This document shows positions 48,501 through 59,971 of a stretch of DNA of 64,000 bases, in pieces. Both the position numbers and the translations under genes were made by a program. The first letter of the stretch is position 1. Each line of letters starts with the position of its first letter. The notes under the pieces were generated by a model that worked only from the letters and a program-made list of their open reading frames with translations, was not told the DNA's origin and made no database searches. Origin of the DNA: Manihot esculenta (Eukaryota; Streptophyta; Magnoliopsida; Malpighiales; Euphorbiaceae); contig NW_025215483.1 of NCBI RefSeq assembly GCF_001659605.2, forward strand, positions 186,001-250,000, read 5' to 3'.

Positions 48501-48679
48501 TCGAAATCAGGCACCGAATGTAACATGGGTGATAGACCTGGCAGTTTTTGGGATGGAAGCTGTTAGTCCGAAAAAAACTGGCACCGGATGTAACATGGGT
48601 GATAGACTTGGCAGTTTGTGGGATGGAAGTTGTTAGTCTGAAATCGGGCACCGGATGTAACATGGGTGATAGACTAGGC
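39594..48679 (-). repeat. 67-bp tandem satellite array, right block, inverted orientation
   Basis: About 135 copies of the same 67-bp unit as the left array, but reverse-complemented (units read GGATGTAACATGGGTGATAG, then GGGATGGAAGCTGTTAG). The core about 43330-46735 is nearly uniform (about 50 units). Both sides are rich in variants: TGGAAGCTTTTGG, GCTATTATGCCG, GGATGCTGTTAG, GTGGGATGGAAGTTG, and a 66-bp form near 42250 and 47145. TATTATG-type variants are shared with the left array (TTCGACATAATAGC there), so both blocks derive from one family. ORFs of 65-101 codons are by-products of the unit. Confidence 0.98.
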
Positions 48680-50854
48680 TGTAACGACCCCAAATAGGAC
48701 CGTCACCGGCGCTAGGATTCAGGTCGGCTTAAGGCCGCCAGAACCCGTAGCAAGCCTGCTATACTCTCTGTGTACCTGTAACACTCATACATGATCATAC
48801 ATTTTCTGGAAAACAATAAACCTCTTTTCTGAACCAAGGCTTAACCTGTGCATGCACTGTACTCATGTACTCTGTACTCTGTATCCCTGACTAGAGCTTG
48901 CTCTAGATGGGTAACTCATACCTGTTAAGCCTGGTTTTCATATACAGGAAAACATATGTACATATACAGATCATGTATAAAACATACATCACTAGGTCAA
49001 GCAACAACTATTACATCTCTTTAATATTACATGTCCACTCTAAGCTATTACAGATCTCTTTACTTTTCCTGTACTCTGCTGGACTGTCCCTGTACACTGT
49101 ACACTGAACCTGCAAAACTGGGGTTAAGGGAGTGGGATGAGCTCTATAGCCCAGTGAGTAGAACAGTAAAACATCTCAGTAAAATATGATCTCATGGAAT
49201 GCACCATATCACAGACAATCCACATCAAGAGTAAACCTGTCACTACATAGTCCCAGTAACTCTGTGCCAGGGCGTAGAATCGAGCACCTGGTCTTCCTGT
49301 CATATATGTATATGTGTATATAACACCTGTGAACTTACCATTGCCAGGGCGTAGTCAAAGGCTCCTGGTCTTTACTATACCTGCCAGGGCGTAGTCAAAG
49401 GCTCCTGGACTTTGCTATACGTGCCAGGGCGTAGTCAAAGGCTCCTAGACTTCCTGTCTGTGACTATGGGATCATTCAGCATTTACCCACATCAACAAAT
49501 AACTATGCAATGCAATGCAACATATTCGTGGATACTAATGCAATCAACCTATGGCATAAACATGATGCATGAAATATGCTAAAAACAATTGTGGATCAAT
49601 TAAAAGTCATAAGTTTAGTTCCACTCACCTCTGGCTATCTGGACTGACTGACTCTGCAGGCTCTGAACCTCTGGAGCAGTACTCACTGCTGCTCTCTCTG
49701 GTTCCTCTGGTCTGTACCTATACAGATGGACTCATATGAGGGACCAAACTAACTTATCAATACCTCTATTAAACTCCCCAAGAATCCCCTGAAACTCACT
49801 CAACTATCCCTGCAAAGCATGCAAAAGAAAGCTGGACAGGACACTTTCGGCGGCAGGTTCGGCGGCCGAATGTCCTCTCAAGAGACGAAACTCAAGCACC
49901 TTCGGAGGCACCTTCGGCGGCCGAATCCCCCAAATAGAGCCGAACATGCAAAAACACTCGGGGGCAAGCTGTGGTAGCCTAAGCCACCATGCAGGAGGTT
50001 CGGCGGCCGAATGAACCTTCGGCTGCCGAACCTGAGTTCATCCAGAACTCAGCTTCAACGGCAAACCATCTCCTCTTTCCCTTCAATAACTCCAAACATG
50101 CAGATACCAATTCCTCAACACACATATACATAAGTATATGATCACAGGGGTCCAAAACTATCTAATAACCCCAAACAACAAATCAAACATAACACATAAC
50201 CATGTATACATGCATAAATCATCAAAACTATCATTTATAACCTAAACATGCATCTCCTTCCATAACTCCCATAAAACCTTCAGAAAACATATAAACAGGT
50301 TCAAGAGCATTACTTACCTCCTGTAACAAGAAGTTGAACACTCTGAACTAAGGAAAACAAACCAACTCTTCTCAAACTCTCAAACTCTCTCAAACTCACT
50401 TTTTGCTTCAAAACAGTCAAACCCCTTGTGAATGCTCAAAACACTCTGCATGAGCTGCTTAAACTCAGCAAATACAGCATAGGAGACGTGGCAAACTTCT
50501 GGACATGATCTGATGATCACACCTGTCCAAAAGGCTGACTCAGGGATACAGACCTGCTGGCTAAGCAACTCAGCTTCGGCTGCCGAATCGCATGCAAAAC
50601 CATGCAACATTCGGGGGCCGAACTTAACCTTCAGAAGCCGAACATTGGGCACTTTCAGCGGCCGAACTTACCTTCGGCGGCCGAACTTGGCTCAACTGCC
50701 TTAGGTCAATTTCAACTCAAAACGATAAACTGTAAACCATAAAACACCTCATAACACTTAGAAAACATAACTCCTACCCTTAGATAGAGTCCCAACACCC
50801 CGAATTCCACCAGACAATAGGAATTCCGGTGCCGGATTCGAACCGGGTATTACA
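48680..50854 (-). repeat. 3' LTR of element D (2175 bp)
   Basis: On the + strand from TGTAACGACCCC to CCGGGTATTACA. Splice-like sites (- strand): donor CAGGAG|GTAAGTAA (GT at 50317-50316), acceptor CATCTGTATAG|G (AG at 49719-49718), donor CCAGAG|GTGAGTGG (GT at 49628-49627; exon 2 would be 49717-49629, 89 nt), acceptor AGTTTTGCAG|G (AG at 49111-49110). Four minisatellite copies lie at 49265-49450. Quasi-palindromes at 49845-50035 and 50570-50695. No clean TATA box was found. Confidence 0.94.
49265..49450. repeat. Short tandem modules in the D LTR (4 copies)
   Basis: Four modules starting TGCCAGGGCGTAG and ending in CTCCTGG/CACCTGG or a near form, at about 49265, 49342, 49382 and 49422; the last three are about 40 bp apart. 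Each is bounded by complementary CCAGG/CCTGG. Same LTR position as the modules of C and E, but different core sequence. Confidence 0.85.
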
Positions 50855-50890
50855 TTCTCCCCTCCTTAAGAACATTCGTCCTCGGATGGT
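50855..50890 (-). promoter_or_regulatory. Polypurine tract and degenerate hairpin of element D
   Basis: Purine tract on the - strand at 50855-50869 (TTAAGGAGGGGAGAA); the neighbouring hairpin (50871-50890) has two mismatches in its 8-bp stem, unlike the perfect stem of A, B and C. Confidence 0.82.
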
Positions 50891-50931
50891 CCTAAAACAA
50901 ACAAAAACAAAACACAAGGAGGAAACTAACC

Positions 50932-53900
50932 TCAAAACAAATATGGATACTGCTGGAGCATAGACTCCCGCGTCTCCCACGTGCACTCTTCTAGGTTATG
51001 GTGGTTCCACAACACTTTCACCATCGGAATCTCCTTGTTCCTTAGCTGTCTGATCTGCGTGTCCAGAATCCGCACTGGCTGCTCTATATAGGTGAGATCT
51101 GTATGAATCTCCACCTCAGGCTCACTCAGAACCTGATTCGGATCTGACACAAACTGTCGTAGCATAGAAACATGAAATACCGGGTGAATTCTCTCCATAG
51201 AAGCAGGTAAATCCAGCTTATACGACACATTTCCGATCCTCTGCAACACCTCAAAGGGTCCAATGTACCGTGGAGCTAATTTACCTTTCTTTCCAAAACG
51301 AACCACTCCTTTCATTGGAGACACTTTTAGCAATACCCAATTATCTTCTTGAAACTCTAACTGCTTCCTACGAACGTCTGCATAACTTTTCTGTCTACTC
51401 TGAGCTGTTTTGATTCTCTCTCTGATCATGGGCACCATTCTACTGGTAATGTCTACTAACTCTGGCCCTGCAAGAGCCTTCTCTCCTACCTCTTCCCAGC
51501 AAACAGGTGATCTGCACTTCCTCCCATATAAAGCTTCATAAGGAGCCATCCCGATGCTCGCATGATAGCTGTTATTGTAGGCAAACTCCACCAAAGGTAG
51601 ATGCTGCCTCCAAGAACTGCCAAAGTCTAACACACATAGGCGAAGCATATCCTCTATGGTCTGGATGGTCCTTTCTGACTGTCCATCAGTCTGTGGGTGG
51701 AAAGCAGTACTAAAATCTAACCTTGTGCCCATTGCACCTTGCAGACTCCGCCAAAAGCGGGAGGTAAACTGAGGTCCTCTGTCTGAAACTATAGACACTG
51801 GCACTCCATGTAATCTCACTATCTCATCCAGATAGACCTGTGCCAACTTATCCACAGAATAGTTACTCCGTACTGGAAGAAAATGAGCAGATTTCGTGAG
51901 TCTGTCCACAATCACCCATATCGAGTCTATCCTGTTGGACGCTACTGGTAAACCCACTATAAAATCCATGGCTATGTTCTCCCATTTCCACTCTGGAATC
52001 GGTAATGGGTTAAGCATTCCTGCTGGTTTCTGATGCTCTAATTTCACCCTCTGACAAACCTCACAGGCTGTTACAAACTGCGCCACTTCTTTCTTCATGG
52101 CTGGCCACCAATAGACCCTTTTCAGATCCTGATACATCTTGGTAGCTCCTGGGTGAACACTATACCTCGCATTATGAGCTTCCCTCATAATGTCTTCCTT
52201 CACACTGCCCCTATCTGGTACACAAAGTCGACTCCCATAGCGAAGGATCCCTTTGCTGTCAAATCTGAACTCTGCATTATTGCCTGACTGAACAGTCCTG
52301 GCAATTTTCATCAACTCAGGGTCCTCATGCTGTCTCTGAGCTATCTGCTCCAGAAACACAGGTGTCACTCGCATCTGTGCTATCAACGCACCTGTACCAG
52401 ACAACTCTAGCTGTAATCCCTCGTCAAAGAGCTTATAAAGCTCCCTCACAACTGGTCTCCGCTCTGTTGCTATATGGGATAAACTGCCTAGTGACTTCCG
52501 GCTTAGGGCGTCTGTGACAACATTCGCCTTACCCGGATGATACTGGATCTTACAATCATAATCACTGAGCAATTCTACCCACCTTCTCTGCCGCAAATTC
52601 AGCTCTCTCTGACTTAAGATGTACTGTAAACTCTTGTGATCAGTGAAGATCTCGCATTTAACCCCGTAGAGGTAATGCCGCCACATCTTAAGTGCAAAGA
52701 TAACTGCTGCCATCTCGAGGTCATGGGTAGGGTAATTCAACTCGTGCTTCTTCAACTGTCTAGAAGCATAAGCTATTACTCTATCACTCTGCATCAATAC
52801 ACAACCCAATCCCACTCGAGATGCATCACAGAACACTGTGAAATCCTCATTACTGACAGGCAGAGCTAACACTGGTGTTGTTGTCAATCTCCTCTTGAGC
52901 TCCTCAAAGCTCTCTTCACACTGGTCTAACCAGATAAACTTCTGGTTCTTCTGAGTCAATTTGGTCATAGGAGCTGCTATCTTTGAGAAGTTCTGAACGA
53001 ACCTCCTGTAGTAACCTGCCAGTCCCAGAAAGCTTTTAATCTCAGTCACTGTCATGGGTCTGGGCCAGTTAGCTACAGCTTCTATCTTCTTGGGGTCTAC
53101 CTCAATACCCTCTGCTGATACCACATGTCCCAAGAAGGCAATGCTCCGTAACCAAAACTCACACTTCGAGAACTTGGCATATAAACCATGCTCTCTTAGT
53201 GTCTGCAAAACTGTCCTCAGATGCTGGGCATGCTCCTCTGCATCTCTGGAATACACTAAGATATCATCGATAAACACAATGACAAAGTGATCCAGAAACT
53301 CACTGAATACCCTGTTCATGAGATCCATAAATGCTGCAGGGGCGTTAGTCAACCCGAACGGCATCACTAAGAATTCATAATGCCCATATCTGGTCCGAAA
53401 AGCTGTCTTAGGCACATCTGCCTCTCTGACTCTCAACTGATGATACCCAGATCTCAGATCTATTTTCGAGAAACAACCTGCTCCAGCTAGCTGGTCAAAT
53501 AGATCATCAATCCGAGGTAAGGGATACCTATTCTTGATAGTGACCTTGTTCAACTGTCTGTAGTCGATATAAAGTCTGAGGGATCCATCCTTCTTTCTAA
53601 CAAAGAGCACTGGAGCACCCCAAGGTGAGGTACTAGGGCGGATGAAACCCTTATCTACCAAGTCCTGCAACTGTTCTTTCAACTCTGTTAACTCAGCTGG
53701 CGCCATCCTGTAGGGAGGAATAGAGATAGGTCTAGTACCTGGCAGTAATTCAATTTCAAATCCTATCTCCCTATCAGGTGGTAGTCCTGGTAAATCGTCT
53801 GGGAACACATCGAGAAACTCTCGAACTACTGATACTGTTGCTGGTTCCCTCACCTGACTGTCTAGCTCTCTCACATGAGCTAGAAACCCCTGACAACCCC

Positions 53901-55266
53901 TCCTAAGCAAACGACGAGCCTGAAAGGCTGAAATCATACCTCTGGGTGTACCTCTCCTGTCTCCTCTGAAGACACACTCTGACCCATCCTGGTCTCTGAG
54001 ACTCACTAACTTTTCTCGACAGTCCAACGTAGCACTATATGCAGATAGCCAATCCATCCCTAGAATGACATCAAAATCTGTCAAGTCTAGAACCACAAGG
54101 TCAGCTGGAAGGCATCTACCCTCTATGAATACTGGACTGAAACGACAGACTGACACTGCCACTGATGGGTCACATCTAGGTCCACTGACCCAGAGAGGAT
54201 ACTCTAACTCAGAGCTGATCAAACCCAATCGCTCTATGGCTCTCGAAGCAATAAAGGAATGAGAAGCACCGGGGTCCATCAAAGCATACACATCTGAACA
54301 CCCAATGATGAGATTACCTGACACCACTGTGTTCGACGTGTTAGCCTCCTCCTGTGTCACTGTGAAAATCCGTGCTGGGGCTACCGGATTTCCACCTCGG
54401 GAACCTGCTGCTGAAGTAGAGGCTACCCCTCTCCCTCTACCTCTGCCACTAGCCTGAGGCATGACTGGAGCTGCTGGCCGTACAACTGGCTGTACCACAC
54501 TGCCTGAACTCATCTGCTGGGATGGTACAAAAGTCATCTGCGGACAATCTCGAGCAATATGCCCTTCCTGTCCACATCGAAAACAAGCTGTAGATCCCAA
54601 CCGACAAACTCCTCCATGTGGTTTTCCGCATCGTCTGCAGACTGGAGCTGTGCCAGAGCTTGAGCCACTACCTATTCCCAGACCTGACTTGACTTTACTC
54701 CAGAACCCTTTCCTTGTTCCTCTCGCTCTGTCCCATCTCTTACTGCCTGTAGAACCTGAACTGGGGGCCTTAGAACCCGAAGCCTGTGCCTTTGACTGTT
54801 TCTGAATATTGGCACTAGCTTCCATTTTCCTGGCTGCATCTACGATGGTATGGAAACTCTCCTTTTCTGCTGGAAGAATCAAGGAAGCATACCTGGGATG
54901 CAATCTCATAGTATATCTCCTTGCTTTCTTCTGATCAGTATCATAGGCTTGACCCACGTACTGAAGCAGATCCAGGAACTTATCTGTGAATTCATCAACA
55001 CTCATCTCATCTGTCTGTCTCAATTGTTCAAATTCAATTACTTTCATCTCCCTCGAACTGTCAGGAAAAGCCCACCCTGCAAACTCATTGGCGAACTCTC
55101 CCCATGACATGCTGTCCATTCTAGGCTCCACATAATTCTTAAACCATTCTCTGGCTTTCTTGCATTTTATTGTGAAACCTGCCATCTCAATGGCTCTCCT
55201 ATCATCTGCTCCCAATTGCTCTGAGGTAATCGAATGGATCATCTCCCGTGTTGTATTTAGGAGCAT
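50932..55266 (-). pseudogene. gag-pol: Gag(partial)-pol frame of element D (separated from its gag start)
   Basis: An open frame of 1444 codons, but its first dozen residues are a chance reading; the homologous frame begins near 55230 ([10 protein letters not shown]). It holds the rest of the gag capsid domain, CCHC knuckle [14 protein letters not shown], protease [14 protein letters not shown] ([18 protein letters not shown] where C has CIDYRQLNK), RNase H, integrase ([17 protein letters not shown]), GPF and chromodomain ([13 protein letters not shown]). All enzymatic parts remain open. The frame is cut off from the gag start by a small deletion, not a multiple of three, near 55223-55235, where five or so residues present in C are missing. 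D cannot make a normal polyprotein. Confidence 0.9.
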
Positions 55267-55288
55267 CCAATTTCAAATATTCCGTCAT

Positions 55289-55819
55289 TTAGACTTTACC
55301 TCCAGATGAGCTAGGTTCATGTCTGTCAACAACAGGGATTACTGGTTCTGGTGGTAGTACTGGTTCATTTGGCTCTAGGTGTGCTGCACTTGGATGGATA
55401 GGGGAAGATGGATACATCGGATATGGTGGATAGTAAGGATAAGGCATATAAGGCATATAAGGAGGATATGGTACAAAACTCGAGTACTCCGACATACCTC
55501 CCATCGGATACTCTGGATAGCCAAAACCTGAGGTCTGAGCACCTCCCTGTGACTCTCCCATACCTTCCTCAAAACTGCCTATACCCATGCTGTCATCTCT
55601 AGACTGATCAATCTCCATAGCTTCCCTCCTTTCCTCTGATCTTCCTCCCCTAACTGTTCCTCTTCTGCTCTCGTCGACAGACCTTCTAGGGTCTATTGAC
55701 GTACCTTCCCTGCTAGATCTCTGAGACCTTGCCCTTGGCAATGCAGGAGGACGAGCAGCTGGTCTCTCATTCTCTGGTGGGACTCCAGTCAATCGAGCTG
55801 ATCGACGAGTTCCTCGCAT
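55289..55819 (-). pseudogene. gag: Gag N-terminal fragment of element D, ended by a premature stop
   Basis: Starts at the ATG (55817-55819) encoding [15 protein letters not shown], as in C, 7 nt after an acceptor-like TTTCCAG (AG at 55828-55827). Basic N-terminus, then a Pro/Tyr-rich stretch, then SSGGKV followed by TAA at 55289-55291 where C has a Lys codon (one A-to-T change). The original frame resumes after the stop with [11 protein letters not shown] until the frameshifting deletion near 55230. Two independent lesions therefore block this gag. Confidence 0.9.
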
Positions 55820-56023
55820 CTTTTCTCTGGAAACACAACATATAACAGAGCACTTTAGCACATAAACAGCACATAGCAATAAGGCACATGCATAACTCAT
55901 GGCATATCATAGCAGATAGGACTCAAGACCCTATCCTAGTGGACATGATTTCCTATTGTGCTTGACCACTTCTACCCTGTCTGAGCCCAACACTATCTCT
56001 ATAGGTCCGATCATGTGAACCTA

Positions 56024-56037
56024 GGGCTCTGATACCA
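56024..56037 (-). other. Primer-binding site of element D (tRNA-iMet type)
   Basis: TGGTATCAGAGCCC on the - strand, three bases after the 5' LTR. Confidence 0.92.
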
Positions 56038-56040
56038 ATC

Positions 56041-56215
56041 TGTAACGACCCCAAATAGGACCGTCACCGGCGCTAGGATTCAGGTCGGCTTAAGGCCGCC
56101 AGAACCCGTAGCAAGCCTGCTATACACTCTGTGTACCTGTAACACTCATACATGATCATACATTTTCTGTAAAACAATAAACCTCTTTTCTGAACCAAGG
56201 CTTAACCTGTGTGCA
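56041..56215 (-). repeat. 5' LTR of element D (partial, cut by gap)
   Basis: Only the last 175 bp of the LTR is present; it matches 48680-48856 with small differences. The promoter of D lies in the gap. Confidence 0.93.
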
Positions 56216-57215
56216 NNNNNNNNNNNNNNNNNNNNNNNNNNNNNNNNNNNNNNNNNNNNNNNNNNNNNNNNNNNNNNNNNNNNNNNNNNNNNNNNNNNNN
56301 NNNNNNNNNNNNNNNNNNNNNNNNNNNNNNNNNNNNNNNNNNNNNNNNNNNNNNNNNNNNNNNNNNNNNNNNNNNNNNNNNNNNNNNNNNNNNNNNNNNN
56401 NNNNNNNNNNNNNNNNNNNNNNNNNNNNNNNNNNNNNNNNNNNNNNNNNNNNNNNNNNNNNNNNNNNNNNNNNNNNNNNNNNNNNNNNNNNNNNNNNNNN
56501 NNNNNNNNNNNNNNNNNNNNNNNNNNNNNNNNNNNNNNNNNNNNNNNNNNNNNNNNNNNNNNNNNNNNNNNNNNNNNNNNNNNNNNNNNNNNNNNNNNNN
56601 NNNNNNNNNNNNNNNNNNNNNNNNNNNNNNNNNNNNNNNNNNNNNNNNNNNNNNNNNNNNNNNNNNNNNNNNNNNNNNNNNNNNNNNNNNNNNNNNNNNN
56701 NNNNNNNNNNNNNNNNNNNNNNNNNNNNNNNNNNNNNNNNNNNNNNNNNNNNNNNNNNNNNNNNNNNNNNNNNNNNNNNNNNNNNNNNNNNNNNNNNNNN
56801 NNNNNNNNNNNNNNNNNNNNNNNNNNNNNNNNNNNNNNNNNNNNNNNNNNNNNNNNNNNNNNNNNNNNNNNNNNNNNNNNNNNNNNNNNNNNNNNNNNNN
56901 NNNNNNNNNNNNNNNNNNNNNNNNNNNNNNNNNNNNNNNNNNNNNNNNNNNNNNNNNNNNNNNNNNNNNNNNNNNNNNNNNNNNNNNNNNNNNNNNNNNN
57001 NNNNNNNNNNNNNNNNNNNNNNNNNNNNNNNNNNNNNNNNNNNNNNNNNNNNNNNNNNNNNNNNNNNNNNNNNNNNNNNNNNNNNNNNNNNNNNNNNNNN
57101 NNNNNNNNNNNNNNNNNNNNNNNNNNNNNNNNNNNNNNNNNNNNNNNNNNNNNNNNNNNNNNNNNNNNNNNNNNNNNNNNNNNNNNNNNNNNNNNNNNNN
57201 NNNNNNNNNNNNNNN
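56216..57215. other. Assembly gap (1000 N)
   Basis: Exactly 1000 N. About 2 kb of the D 5' LTR must be missing here, so the true gap exceeds 1 kb if D is complete. Confidence 0.99.
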
Positions 57216-57639
57216 TTAGTATGAAATCAGGCATCGGATGTAACATTGGTGATAGACTTGGCAGTTTTGGGGATGGAAGCTGTTAGTCCGTAATCGGGCA
57301 CCGGATGTAACATGGGTGATAGACTTGGCAGTTTGTGGGATGGAAGTTGTTAGTCTGAAATCGGGCACCGGATGTAACATGGGTAATAGACTTGGAAGTT
57401 TTTGGGATGGAAGCTATTATGCCGGAATCGGGCACCGGATGTAACATGGGTGATAGACTTGGCAGTTTTTGGGATGAAAGTTGTTAGTCCCAAATCGGGC
57501 ACCGAATGTAACATGGGTGATAGACTTGGAAGCTTTTGGGATTGAAGCTGTTAGTTCGAATTCAGGCACCGAATGTAACATGGGTGATAGACCTGGCAGT
57601 TTTGGGGATTGAAACTGTTAGTCCGAAAAAAACTGGCAC
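57216..57639 (-). repeat. 67-bp satellite, short segment between D and E
   Basis: About six units in the same (inverted) orientation as 39594-48679, more diverged than average. It ends with the rare variant containing CCGAAAAAAACTGGCAC, directly at the LTR of E. Confidence 0.96.
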
Positions 57640-58262
57640 TGTAACACCCCAGAAATCCGGACCGCTACCGGCGCTAGGATCCGGGTCGACTTAAGGCCGC
57701 CGGGACCCGTAGCAAGCCTGACATAAAACCTGTAAACCTGTATAATCCCATACATGATCAACAACATGCATAAAAATTAAAACTTTTCTTCATACATACT
57801 GTCATCAACTAACTCAACCTGTGCATACTCTGAACATATACATAACATAGTCCCTCTGTGGGATCTCATCAAGCCTTAAAGGCAAAATAACCTGTGTTGA
57901 GTTAGTTTACATAAACATCATAACATAAGATCATGTATATACAAAAGGGATTAACAATATATTATGATCAAGCACAACTCTATCCTCAATAACCTCATTA
58001 CATAACATCCTGAATACTTTTACATTTCATCATAATACAATTGTCATGTCCACAACTAACTATTACATACATATGACTCTTTCTCCTCTTGCCTTCTCTA
58101 TCTATCCCGTACCTGCAAACCTGGGGGTTAGGGGAGAGGGGTGAGCTAGATGCCCAGTGAGTAGAGCTATAAAAAGAATATTTAAAACATGCTATCATGA
58201 AATGCGTCACTGCACAACAAATCACACCACGGATGGACTGATTCAAAAATCCCTCAACTCCA

Positions 58263-58420
58263 TGCCCGGCCCTATTACGGGCACCACAGGACTTCGTATT
58301 GCCCGGCCCTATTATGGGCACCACAGGACTTCGTACTCGGAGTTATTGCCCGGCCCTATTATGGGCACCACAGGACTTCGTATTGCCCGGCCCTATTATG
58401 GGCACCACAGGACTTCGTAT
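58263..58420. repeat. 37-bp tandem modules in the E LTR (4 copies)
   Basis: Four near-identical 37-bp units (TGCCCGGCCCTATTATGGGC then ACCACAGGAC) starting at 58263, 58300, 58347 and 58384, with a 10-bp spacer after the second. GCCC...GGGC within each unit can pair. Confidence 0.92.
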
Positions 58421-59504
58421 TCAGAAGGCTAATGAATCATCCTAATGTCCATCCACTATCATCTATCACAACAATACAATGCGGCATAGTCGTGAATTCT
58501 AATGCAAACAACCTATAATATGATCATGATGCATGAAGCATGATAAAAGCATTTCATTTCTTAATTTAAAAGGTTAAGTTTAGTTCCACTCACCTCTGGC
58601 TGACTCTGACAAACTCTGTAGCAGCTGGCTCACTGCTGGGGTCCTTGGTTCCTCGGGTCCGAACCTACACAGGTGGACTCCAATGAGGGACCAAACATAC
58701 ACAAACATAACTCTAATATATCCCCCAAAAACCCCCTAAAATATCCTGAAAATATCACATAGAGATATGCATGAAGTGGCTGAACAGGGCACTTTCGGCG
58801 GCACCTTCGGCGGCCGAAAGTCCTGGACAGAGACGAAACTCAGGTAGGTTCGGCGGCACCTTCGGCGGCCGAAAGTGCCAGACAGAGACGAAAGTCTCCT
58901 TTCGGGGGCAACTTCGGCAGCCGAAAGGCCTGCCTCCCCAGCCATGTTCGGCGGCCGAAAGTGCCTTCGGCTGCCGAACCTGGTTTCTGCCAAAGAGCAG
59001 AAACTTGGCTCCTTTGTGCATTTTCGCCTCCAAACTCACCAATCATGCATATATCTCAACCAAATCATGCATACAAGTTCCTAGGGGCCTCAAACAAGCA
59101 TATACCCCAACTACAACACTTCAAACATACTCAAACATGCCACATTGCTCAAAAATCACATAAAACCTAACATTTACTTAAAAACTCATACAACCCCATA
59201 CATGCCATTATACCCCATAAAATCACTTAAAACTTACTTAAAACATGCATTGAGCTTAAGATCGGCTCTTACCTCTTGAAGATCGAGAGGGAGACGACCT
59301 AAACTTGGAGATTCACGAAAATGAGCTCCTGAGTTCCCAAAGCTCCAAAACTTTGTTTAAATGTTCAAAACTTGCAATGTGAGTTTAAAACTCAAGAAAA
59401 ATGGTAGAGATTTGGAGGAAGAACACAAGAGTTGCAAAAGAGAAGGTTGGAAGCTTGCTGTGGCCGGAAATGGGAGAAAGCTCGCCCATTTCGGCCAAGT
59501 GCCC

Positions 59505-59513
59505 CTTTTTATA
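59505..59513 (-). promoter_or_regulatory. TATA box in the E LTR
   Basis: CTATAAAAAGGGG on the - strand, in the same context as in C, downstream of the two-copy quasi-palindrome module. Confidence 0.75.
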
Positions 59514-59873
59514 GGTGGCTGGCCAGGCCACGTTCGGGGGCCGAATGTGCCTCCGCATCCATGCAATGTTTGGCGGCCGAACTTGACTTTCGGCGGCCGA
59601 ACCTGGACTGCCCTCACTCATGTTTTCGGGGGCCTAACGTGCCTCCAAAACGCATGCATGTTCGGCGGCCGAACTTGACTTTCGGCGGCCGAACCTGGGT
59701 TTTCCTCCAATGCTATTTTCATGCAAAAACTTATTTAGTTTCATACTTTAAGACCATTAAAATTCATGAAAACATTTTTGTAAAACATGATTCTACCCTT
59801 CTAGAGATCTCCGACATCCGAGATTCCACCGGACGGTAGGAATTCCGATACCGGAGTCTAGCCGGGTATTACA

Positions 59874-59909
59874 TTCTCCCCCCCTTAAGAACATTCATCC
59901 CCGAATGTT
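59874..59909 (-). promoter_or_regulatory. Polypurine tract and hairpin of element E
   Basis: Purine tract on the - strand at 59874-59888 abutting the LTR; hairpin 59890-59909 with one mismatch in the 8-bp stem. Confidence 0.85.
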
Positions 59910-59971
59910 CCTCAACTAGTACATGCATAGCATACAACATCTCGTACACATAAAACACATAGAGACTAACC

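Larger units (their letters stand above)
48680..56215 (-). mobile_element. Element D: chromovirus with broken gag, 5' LTR cut by gap
   Basis: 3' LTR 48680-50854, polypurine tract 50855-50869, pol frame 50932 to about 55230, gag N-terminus 55819-55289, primer site 56037-56024, and 175 bp of the 5' LTR (56041-56215) before the gap. In those 175 bp the LTRs differ by two substitutions and a 2-base insertion, so D is older than A, B or C. The left flank is satellite (CTAGGC); the right flank is lost, so the target duplication cannot be tested. Related to C but a distinct family by LTR sequence. Confidence 0.93.
57640..59873 (-). repeat. 3' LTR of element E (2234 bp)
   Basis: On the + strand from TGTAACACCCC to CCGGGTATTACA. 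Splice-like sites (- strand): donor CAAGAG|GTAAGA (GT at 59272-59271), acceptor CACCTGTGTAG|G (AG at 58666-58665), donor CCAGAG|GTGAGTGG (GT at 58593-58592; exon 2 would be 58664-58594, 71 nt), acceptor GGTTTGCAG|G (AG at 58114-58113). TATA-type CTATAAAAAGG at 59513-59505. Quasi-palindromes at 58795-58985 and in two tandem modules at 59530-59712. Confidence 0.95.

Noticed and set aside
39594..48679. CENP-B-box-like or other known centromere motif in the satellite unit
   Set aside because: I saw no convincing match within the 67-bp unit, so centromere identity is not claimed.
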